Positions 57,610-64,000 of a stretch of 64,000 nucleotides of DNA are shown here, one piece after another (the stretch's first letter is position 1; every line of letters begins with the position of its first letter). The DNA is from Pseudoalteromonas aliena SW19 (lineage in GTDB: Bacteria > Pseudomonadota > Gammaproteobacteria > Enterobacterales > Alteromonadaceae), in NCBI RefSeq assembly GCF_014905615.1, contig NZ_AQGU01000027.1:248001-312000 (forward strand). Reading direction: 5' to 3'. A program made the position numbers and the translations under genes. The notes under the pieces are model-generated. The model saw nothing but the letters and a program-made list of their open reading frames with translations, searched no databases and had not been told where the DNA came from.

Positions 57610-58682
57610 GCAAACGATTAGTAGTAGTGGCTGGTGGAACGGGCGGTCATATTTTTCCTGGCATTGCGGTGGCTGACTATTTAAAGCAGCAAGGTTGGCA
57701 AGTTAGCTGGATAGGCACACCAGATAGAATGGAAGCGCATGTTGTACCAAAGCATAATATAGACATTGACTTTATTAATGTAAAAGGCGTGCGTGGTAAT
57801 GGGTTAAAACGCCTTATAAAAGCCCCATTTATGGTGCTTAACGCAATACTGCAAGCGCGTAACGTTTTAAAAAAGCAGCGTCCTGATGTCGTACTCGCTA
57901 TGGGTGGGTATGTGACGGGTCCAACGGGAATTGCTGCTAAAAGTTTAGGTATCCCATTGGTGATCCATGAACAAAATGCCGTTGCAGGAATGAGTAATAA
58001 ATGGCTCGCTAAATTTGCAGATCGTGTATTAGCTGCTTTTCCAAGTGCTTTTGCGCATGGTACTGCTGAGCTTGTTGGTAATCCGGTACGTCAAAGCGTT
58101 ATTGACATACCTAAGCGCGAAATATCAAGCCCTATCAATATTTTAGTAGTAGGTGGTTCGCTTGGAGCACAAGTGCTCAATCAAACATTGCCTGAAGCAT
58201 TTAAAATGTTGAGTAATGCCACCGCAATAAGTGTATGGCACCAAACGGGGAAAGGGCATCTAGGCAGTGTAGAAGACGCTTATAAATTACATACTTTTGA
58301 TGATAATAAAATAAAGATAGCTGAGTTTATTGATGATATGGATGCAGCGTATGCTTGGGCTGATATTGTTATTTGCCGAGCGGGCGCATTAACTGTTAGC
58401 GAAATTGCAGCCGCAGGGAAAATGGCTGTTTTTGTTCCGTTTCCACATGCCGTAGACGACCATCAAACCGCGAATGCGCAATACTTAGTTATGGCAAATG
58501 GGGCATTGTTAATGCCACAAGGGCAGTTTAACAAGCAATCAATAGTTGAACTTTTAAGCCCCTATTTAGCCAAGCCAATATTAATTAAACAAATGGCAGC
58601 AAATGCTCATAAACAAGCCATTTTAGATGCCACAGAATGCGTTGCAATGCACTGTGAGCAAGCAACAAATAAGAGAGTGTAA
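57606..58682 (+). CDS. murG: UDP-GlcNAc--undecaprenyl-PP-MurNAc-pentapeptide transferase MurG
   Basis: This 358-residue GT28 glycosyltransferase has the glycine-rich G-loop VVAGGTGGHIFPGIAVAD, the second loop LVVGGSLGAQVLNQTLPEA and the donor-binding ICRAGALTVSEIAAAGK. It converts lipid I to lipid II on the inner face of the membrane. Its start overlaps the ftsW stop by 4 nt. Confidence 0.97.
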   Translation: MSKRLVVVAGGTGGHIFPGIAVADYLKQQGWQVSWIGTPDRMEAHVVPKHNIDIDFINVKGVRGNGLKRLIKAPFMVLNAILQARNVLKKQRPDVVLAMGGYVTGPTGIAAKSLGIPLVIHEQNAVAGMSNKWLAKFADRVLAAFPSAFAHGTAELVGNPVRQSVIDIPKREISSPINILVVGGSLGAQVLNQTLPEAFKMLSNATAISVWHQTGKGHLGSVEDAYKLHTFDDNKIKIAEFIDDMDAAYAWADIVICRAGALTVSEIAAAGKMAVFVPFPHAVDDHQTANAQYLVMANGALLMPQGQFNKQSIVELLSPYLAKPILIKQMAANAHKQAILDATECVAMHCEQATNKRV

Positions 58683-60134
58683 GTGAAAGAAGCATCAGTA
58701 CAAGAAAAACACACACGACCTGCAATGCGTCGAATTGAAACAATACACTTTATCGGTATTGGTGGTGCGGGTATGGGCGGTATTGCTGAAGTACTCGCTT
58801 TTGAAGGTTACCGTATTACAGGCTCAGATATTGCGCATAGTGCAATGACAGATCGTTTAATTAAAGCGGGCGCGGAAGTCTTTATTGGGCATCACGAAAA
58901 CAACGTAAAAGATGCCAACGTAGTGGTCGTTTCAAGTGCAATTGACGAAACAAACCCTGAAATAATTGCAGCAAAAGCAGCAAGAGTTCCGGTTGTGCGT
59001 CGTGCAGAAATGTTAGCAGAGTTAATGCGTTTTCGCCACGGTATAGCGATTGCGGGAACGCATGGGAAAACGACCACAACGAGCTTAATTGCGAGTATTT
59101 ACGGGCAAGCAGGGCTAGATCCAACGTTTATTATTGGTGGTTTACTCAATAGCGCCGGAAGTAACGCGAAAGTAGGTAAAAGCGATTTTTTAATAGCAGA
59201 AGCTGATGAAAGTGATGCATCGTTTTTACATTTACAGCCTATGGTTTCAGTGATCACTAATATTGAAGAAGATCACATGGAAACGTATGGCGGTAGCCTT
59301 GAAAAAATGAAAGACACGTATGTGGATTTTATTCATAACTTACCGTTCTATGGCTTAGCTGTTGTGTGTATTGATTCGGAAGTAGCTGCTGAGCTCATCC
59401 CGCGTTTTGGCCGCCCTGTTATTACGTATGGCGAATCAAGTGATGCAGATTATCGGATGGGCAATTTTAGCCAATCGGCTAATACTTGTGAGTTTACCGT
59501 GACTAATAAGCAAGGTGAGAGCTTAACGGTAAAGTTAAACATGCCAGGTAAGCATAATGCACTTAATGCCACCGCAGCAATTGCTGTAGCAAAAGATCAA
59601 AATATTGCGAATCACGCAATTTTAGAAGCCCTACAAAAATTTGAAGGGATTGGTCGACGTTTTCAACACTATGGTGAATTTGAAAATGAACGCGGTAGTG
59701 TGATGCTCGTTGATGATTACGGACACCACCCATCAGAAGTTGCTGCAACAATTGCAGCTGCACGTGAAGGCTGGCCAGATAAACGCTTAGTCATGGTTTA
59801 TCAACCACATCGCTTTACCCGTACACGCGACTTGTACGAAGATTTTGTTAAAGTGCTTGCTGACGTCGATCAACTATTACTGCTTGACGTGTATAGCGCC
59901 GGTGAGGAACCCATCTTAGGTGCCGATAGTAAAAGCTTATGCCGCAGCTTACGCCAACGTGGTAAAGAGCCATTGCATGTAGCTTCAAGTGGAGAGCTTG
60001 CTGGTATGCTGGCCGAGTGCTTACAAAATAACGATTTAGTATTAACCCAAGGTGCAGGTAATATAGGGCAATTAGTAAAAACCTTAGCTGCAACGGGTAT
60101 GTCGATAGAAAAACTTAAACAAGGTGAAGTATGA
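58683..60134 (+). CDS. murC: UDP-N-acetylmuramate--L-alanine ligase MurC
   Basis: This 483-residue ligase has the N-terminal [17 protein letters not shown], the P-loop [14 protein letters not shown], the [10 protein letters not shown] motif and the [14 protein letters not shown] segment. It adds L-alanine to UDP-MurNAc. The GTG at 58683, immediately after the murG stop, is the start. The ddl start overlaps the murC stop by 4 nt. Confidence 0.96.
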   Translation: MKEASVQEKHTRPAMRRIETIHFIGIGGAGMGGIAEVLAFEGYRITGSDIAHSAMTDRLIKAGAEVFIGHHENNVKDANVVVVSSAIDETNPEIIAAKAARVPVVRRAEMLAELMRFRHGIAIAGTHGKTTTTSLIASIYGQAGLDPTFIIGGLLNSAGSNAKVGKSDFLIAEADESDASFLHLQPMVSVITNIEEDHMETYGGSLEKMKDTYVDFIHNLPFYGLAVVCIDSEVAAELIPRFGRPVITYGESSDADYRMGNFSQSANTCEFTVTNKQGESLTVKLNMPGKHNALNATAAIAVAKDQNIANHAILEALQKFEGIGRRFQHYGEFENERGSVMLVDDYGHHPSEVAATIAAAREGWPDKRLVMVYQPHRFTRTRDLYEDFVKVLADVDQLLLLDVYSAGEEPILGADSKSLCRSLRQRGKEPLHVASSGELAGMLAECLQNNDLVLTQGAGNIGQLVKTLAATGMSIEKLKQGEV

Positions 60135-61051
60135 CTCAGGTAAATGCACAGTTTGGTAAAGTAGCGGTATTGCTAGGTGGAAACTCAGCAGAGCGTGAAG
60201 TGTCATTAAAATCTGGTCAAGCCGTTTTAAATGCACTGCAAAACAGTGGTGTTGATGCAATTGCATTTGATCCGCAAACTCGTTCATTATGGGAGTTAAA
60301 AGAACTAAACATAGAACGTGTTTTTATTGCGCTACATGGTCGAGGTGGTGAAGACGGTACTGTGCAAGGTGCGCTTGAATTTATGAACTTGCCTTACACG
60401 GGGAGTAATGTACTCGGTTCGGCACTTGCTATGGATAAAGTGCGCTGTAAGCATTTATTTAAGTCGGCCGGATTAAGTACGGCACCTTATACCGTTGTTG
60501 ATGCTAAAAAAGGCTTCGATGCATCTTCAATAATGAATAAATTTAAAAAGGTAATGGTTAAGCCATCGCACGAGGGCTCAAGCATCGGTATGGCACAAGC
60601 AAGTACAGTACAAGAGCTTGAAAAAGCGCTGGCAAATGCATTTAAATTTGATAGCCAAGTGCTTGTCGAGCAATGGATCACTGGACGCGAGTTCACCGTG
60701 ACGATATTGGGTGATGAAGTACAGCCAGTAATTGAAATGACGACGCCTAACGGGTTTTATGATTACCAAGCTAAGTATCAGTCAAGTACAACGCAGTACC
60801 ATTGCCCTGCAAATTTATCAGCTGAGAATACAACGAACTTACAAGCAATGTCACTTGATGCATTTGATTTAGTGGGTGCAAGTGGGTGGGGTCGTGTTGA
60901 TGCAATGCAAGACGAGCAAGGGCATTTTTACCTACTAGAGGTAAACACAGTCCCAGGTATGACCGAAAAATCGCTAGTGCCAATGGCAGCAAAAGCAAAT
61001 GGGGCAAGTTTTGAGCAATTAGTTGTTCGCATTTTGGAGCAAACGCTTTAA
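60131..61051 (+). CDS. ddl: D-alanine--D-alanine ligase
   Basis: This 306-residue ATP-grasp enzyme has [20 protein letters not shown], the [17 protein letters not shown] region, [11 protein letters not shown] (ATP-binding loop) and the C-terminal [16 protein letters not shown]. It supplies D-Ala-D-Ala for MurF. The length and position between murC and ftsQ correspond to DdlB of E. coli. Confidence 0.96.
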   Translation: MTQVNAQFGKVAVLLGGNSAEREVSLKSGQAVLNALQNSGVDAIAFDPQTRSLWELKELNIERVFIALHGRGGEDGTVQGALEFMNLPYTGSNVLGSALAMDKVRCKHLFKSAGLSTAPYTVVDAKKGFDASSIMNKFKKVMVKPSHEGSSIGMAQASTVQELEKALANAFKFDSQVLVEQWITGREFTVTILGDEVQPVIEMTTPNGFYDYQAKYQSSTTQYHCPANLSAENTTNLQAMSLDAFDLVGASGWGRVDAMQDEQGHFYLLEVNTVPGMTEKSLVPMAAKANGASFEQLVVRILEQTL

Positions 61052-61052
61052 T

Positions 61053-61832
61053 ATGCATCCCCTTTTAGAAAAAGCACTAAAAATCAAACAGCAACTAAAT
61101 TGGTCGCTAATTTTTGGAGTAAGCTTTTTTCTAGTTGTAGTGATTGGTTTAGTACAACTAACCACTGGTATTTCAGATTGGCTAGTTGAAAATAAAGATG
61201 CCCAAATTAAGCAGTTAACTGTGCAAGGACATCCAAAGTACACCGATGAAACCGCGATTATAAAAGCAATAAAAAAAGCGGATTTAAGTAGCTTTTTTGA
61301 ACTCGATGTAAAGCATGTGCAACAACTTGTGCAAGATTTACCTTGGGTAGCTACTGTATCGGTACGAAAACAATGGCCCGATACAATACAAGTCTATGTA
61401 GTGGAACATGAAGTCGTCGCGCACTGGAACAGTGATTTATTACTGAATCAAAGTGGTGAAGCTTTTCAAGCTAGCAGTGATAAAATAAGTGCCGATTTAC
61501 CGCAGTTGTTTGGACCAGAGGGTAGCGAACAAGAAGCATGGGTGGCCTTTAAACAACTTGATGAGATGCTTAGAGTTAACTCTTTAACATTAAAAAGTTT
61601 AGCGTTATCGGAGCGTTTTTCGTGGCAGTTATGGTTAGATAACGGGGTGCGTTTAAATTTAGGGCGCAAAGATAAAGCTAAACGTGTACAGCGGTTTATA
61701 GATGTTTACCCGCGAATGAAACAACGTGAAGATGCACAAATAGACACAATCGATTTACGGTATGATACCGGCCTTGCAGTGAGTTATAAGCCAGTGCAAG
61801 AAGAACAATTACAAAATAAGAGTAAGGCATGA
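61053..61832 (+). CDS. ftsQ: Cell division protein FtsQ
   Basis: This 259-residue bitopic protein has one membrane helix (about 21-43, SLIFGVSFFLVVVIGLVQL), a POTRA domain (IKQLTVQGHPKYTDETAII) and the FtsQ beta domain with LPWVATVSVRKQWPDTIQV. It nucleates the FtsQLB complex. The ATG at 61053, two nt after the ddl stop, is chosen over the TTG at 61023 inside ddl. The ribosome binding site is weak, so translation may depend on coupling to ddl. Confidence 0.94.
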   Translation: MHPLLEKALKIKQQLNWSLIFGVSFFLVVVIGLVQLTTGISDWLVENKDAQIKQLTVQGHPKYTDETAIIKAIKKADLSSFFELDVKHVQQLVQDLPWVATVSVRKQWPDTIQVYVVEHEVVAHWNSDLLLNQSGEAFQASSDKISADLPQLFGPEGSEQEAWVAFKQLDEMLRVNSLTLKSLALSERFSWQLWLDNGVRLNLGRKDKAKRVQRFIDVYPRMKQREDAQIDTIDLRYDTGLAVSYKPVQEEQLQNKSKA

Positions 61833-63061
61833 CTAAGTCAGCAGAAAGAAACCTAGTAATAGGATTAGACGTTGGCACCTCGAAAGTGGTTGCTACGGTA
61901 GGTGAAATCACCGCAGATAACAAGCTCAGCATTGTTGGTGTGGGCAGCCAAGTATCTCATGGTATGGATAAAGGCGGTGTTAACGATTTAAACTTAGTGT
62001 CTGAGTCTATTCGCCGAGCTATAGACGAAGCTGAATTAATGGCCGATTGTCGCATTAGCTCAGTGTACTTGGGTATCTCTGGTAAACATATTCAATGCCA
62101 AAACGAAAGCGGCGTAGTGGCTATTAACAATACCGAAGTGACGGATGAAGACATTGAAAATGTTATTCATATCGCGCGTTCGGTACCTATTTCGGCTGAA
62201 CGTAAAATGCTGCATGCTCTGCCGCAAGAGTACAGTATTGACATGCAAGAGGGTATTAAAAACCCATTGGGCATGAGTGGCGTTCGAATGGAAGCACGTG
62301 CACATATTATTACGTGTTCAAACGATATGGCTAAAAACATTGAAAAATGCGTACACCGTTGTGGCCTTGAAGTCGATCAACTTATTTTTACAGCATTAGC
62401 ATCGTGTTATTCAGTGCTGACACCCGATGAAAAAGAGCTCGGTGTTGCTGTACTTGATATTGGTGGTGGTACAATGGATATCACTATTTATATTAATGGC
62501 GCGCTGCGTCATTCAGCGGTTATTCCTGTCGCCGGTAATCAAGTGACGGGTGATATTGCAAAAATATTTCGTACACCTATATCACATGCAGAGTCACTCA
62601 AAGTACAATATGCATGTGCAAGTAGCCAAATGGCAAGTAGCGAAGACACAATTGAAGTACCAAGCGTGGGCGGACGACCAGCAAGATTGATGTCGCGTCA
62701 TACGTTATCAGAGGTTGTTGAACCTCGTTTTAGAGAATTATTTGAATTGGCGATGGAAGAAATTCGTCGTTCGGGTTTAGAAGACCAAATTGCGGCAGGC
62801 CTAGTTATAACAGGCGGAACTGCTAAAATGACTGGCGCAATGGAAGTGGCAGAAGACATTTTCCAAATGCCAGTAAGAATAGGCAAACCAATCGGGATAG
62901 TTGGTTTGACAGACTACGTAGATGATCCTTCGTACGCAACCGCTGTTGGTTTGTTACAATACGGCCGTACCATGCAATCGATGAATGCACAAAAGTCGAA
63001 AGCAGAGGATAACAATAATTGGTGGAACCGCATTGCAAAATGGTTTCAAGGCGAGTTTTAA
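61829..63061 (+). CDS. ftsA: Cell division protein FtsA
   Basis: This 410-residue actin-like ATPase has the phosphate 1 motif VIGLDVGTSKVVATVGE, the inserted 1C domain (about 85-165), AVLDIGGGTMDITIY (phosphate 2) and VITGGTAKMTG (adenosine motif). A C-terminal amphipathic helix (NNWWNRIAKWFQGEF) anchors it to the membrane. It tethers FtsZ to the inner membrane. It overlaps the ftsQ stop by 4 nt. Confidence 0.97.
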   Translation: MTKSAERNLVIGLDVGTSKVVATVGEITADNKLSIVGVGSQVSHGMDKGGVNDLNLVSESIRRAIDEAELMADCRISSVYLGISGKHIQCQNESGVVAINNTEVTDEDIENVIHIARSVPISAERKMLHALPQEYSIDMQEGIKNPLGMSGVRMEARAHIITCSNDMAKNIEKCVHRCGLEVDQLIFTALASCYSVLTPDEKELGVAVLDIGGGTMDITIYINGALRHSAVIPVAGNQVTGDIAKIFRTPISHAESLKVQYACASSQMASSEDTIEVPSVGGRPARLMSRHTLSEVVEPRFRELFELAMEEIRRSGLEDQIAAGLVITGGTAKMTGAMEVAEDIFQMPVRIGKPIGIVGLTDYVDDPSYATAVGLLQYGRTMQSMNAQKSKAEDNNNWWNRIAKWFQGEF

Positions 63062-63082
63062 TGCTCAAGTCGGAGAGTAAAC

Positions 63083-64000
63083 ATGTTTGATATAATGGAA
63101 CAACACAGCGAAGAAGCTGTCATAAAGGTAATAGGCGTGGGCGGTGGCGGCGGTAACGCTGTTGAGCACATGGTAAAACAACAGATTGAAGGCGTGCGCT
63201 TTATAGCCGCTAATACGGATGCACAAGCATTACGTAATTCATCTGCAGATATTACAGTGCAATTGGGCACGCAAATAACCTCTGGGCTGGGTGCGGGCGC
63301 AAATCCTGATGTAGGCCGTCAATCGGCTGAAGAAGATGCTGATACCATTCGTGCTAGCCTTGAAGGCGCAGATATGGTCTTTATTGCAGCGGGTATGGGC
63401 GGTGGTACAGGTACTGGTGCAGCACCGGTAGTTGCTAAAATAGCAAAAGAGCTAGGTATTTTAACTGTTGCAGTCGTAACACGTCCTTTTGACTTTGAAG
63501 GCAAAAAACGTGCAGCAGCCGCTGAGCAAGGTATTAATGAATTGTCAGAAATTGTAGATTCGCTTATTACAATTCCGAACAATAAATTACTTAAAGTTTT
63601 AGGGAAAGGGACTACACTTCTAGATGCCTTCGCTAAAGCAAATGACGTATTATTTGGCGCGGTTCAAGGTATTGCAGAGCTAATTACACGTTCTGGTTTA
63701 ATTAACGTGGATTTCGCCGATGTAAGAACGGTAATGTCTGCAATGGGTACTGCTATGATGGGAACTGCATCTGCATCAGGCCCTGATCGTGCCCAAGAAG
63801 CAGCAGAAGCGGCTATTTCAAGCCCATTACTAGAAGACGTTGATTTAACCGGCGCTAAAGGTATCTTGGTTAATATTACCGCCGGTATGGACATTGCGAT
63901 TGAAGAATTTGAAATTGTGGGTAATCACGTTAAAGCGCTTGCGTCAGAAAACGCAACGGTTGTTGTTGGTGCAGTTATTGACCCAGAAATGACAGATGAA
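63083..64000 (+). CDS. ftsZ: Cell division protein FtsZ (3' end outside window)
   Basis: The first 306 codons of FtsZ are present, and the gene continues past the right edge. The tubulin signature [12 protein letters not shown] (about 105-116) binds GTP, and [15 protein letters not shown] is the N-terminal nucleotide loop. NFADVR-like [14 protein letters not shown] and [14 protein letters not shown] are visible near the edge. GGAG lies about eight nt before the ATG. FtsZ forms the division ring. Confidence 0.97.
   Translation, partial: MFDIMEQHSEEAVIKVIGVGGGGGNAVEHMVKQQIEGVRFIAANTDAQALRNSSADITVQLGTQITSGLGAGANPDVGRQSAEEDADTIRASLEGADMVFIAAGMGGGTGTGAAPVVAKIAKELGILTVAVVTRPFDFEGKKRAAAAEQGINELSEIVDSLITIPNNKLLKVLGKGTTLLDAFAKANDVLFGAVQGIAELITRSGLINVDFADVRTVMSAMGTAMMGTASASGPDRAQEAAEAAISSPLLEDVDLTGAKGILVNITAGMDIAIEEFEIVGNHVKALASENATVVVGAVIDPEMTDE

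Overview
This window is a stretch of gammaproteobacterial chromosome, most likely Pseudoalteromonas or a close relative in the Alteromonadales. Clues are the moderately AT-rich base composition, a TIGR04219-type outer-membrane protein, and the order of several classic gamma clusters: kds-lpt-rpoN-ptsN, mlaFEDCB-ibaG-murA, degQ-degS, zapG/zapE-rplM-rpsI, petABC-sspAB, lpoA-yraN-diaA-dolP/rsmI-rnpB and the division/cell-wall (dcw) cluster. Both window edges cut genes: a DUF2333 gene on the left and ftsZ on the right. No tRNA, rRNA or CRISPR array was seen.

Layout. 1-2.9 kb: DUF2333 tail, outer-membrane barrel, TIGR03899-type gene and an SRPBCC protein. 2.9-5.8 kb: a short inverted-repeat element, then ygiQ. 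5.8-15.3 kb (minus strand): mgtE, a second MITE-like element, then ptsO-rapZ-ptsN-hpf-rpoN-lptB-lptA-lptC-kdsC-kdsD-yrbG, which links nitrogen-PTS and sigma-54 regulation to Kdo and LPS export. 15.5-20.2 kb: the Mla phospholipid transporter, ibaG and murA. 20.2-24.6 kb: degS, degQ, zapG and zapE. 24.8-30 kb: rplM-rpsI, the cytochrome bc1 operon and sspA-sspB. 30-34.9 kb: dolP-diaA-yraN-lpoA facing rsmI and the RNase P RNA gene.

34.9-39.2 kb is the only clearly accessory region. It is a small graveyard of polymorphic-toxin tails, candidate immunity genes and gene fragments. These are shuffled by a REP-associated tyrosine transposase (RAYT) element whose end sequence occurs six times and whose right end is amplified as a 153-bp tandem repeat. 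A 19-bp perfect inverted repeat brackets the region. This is the most interesting part of the window.

39.2-47.1 kb: an MscS-type channel, a YihY/BrkB membrane protein, a LysR regulator, a large Cache-PAS-GGDEF-EAL protein and a yqjD-yqjE-yqjK-like stress operon. 47.6-64 kb: the dcw cluster mraZ-rsmH-ftsL-ftsI-murE-murF-mraY-murD-ftsW-murG-murC-ddl-ftsQ-ftsA-ftsZ. Its genes are mostly joined by 4-nt overlaps, and a 10-bp-periodic MraZ operator lies upstream.

Many genes work on the envelope: lipid A/Kdo supply and LPS export, phospholipid retrograde transport, peptidoglycan precursor synthesis, PBP activation and septum assembly. Start sites were chosen from Shine-Dalgarno spacing and family length. 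Two genes appear to lack a normal start codon and may begin at AUU.
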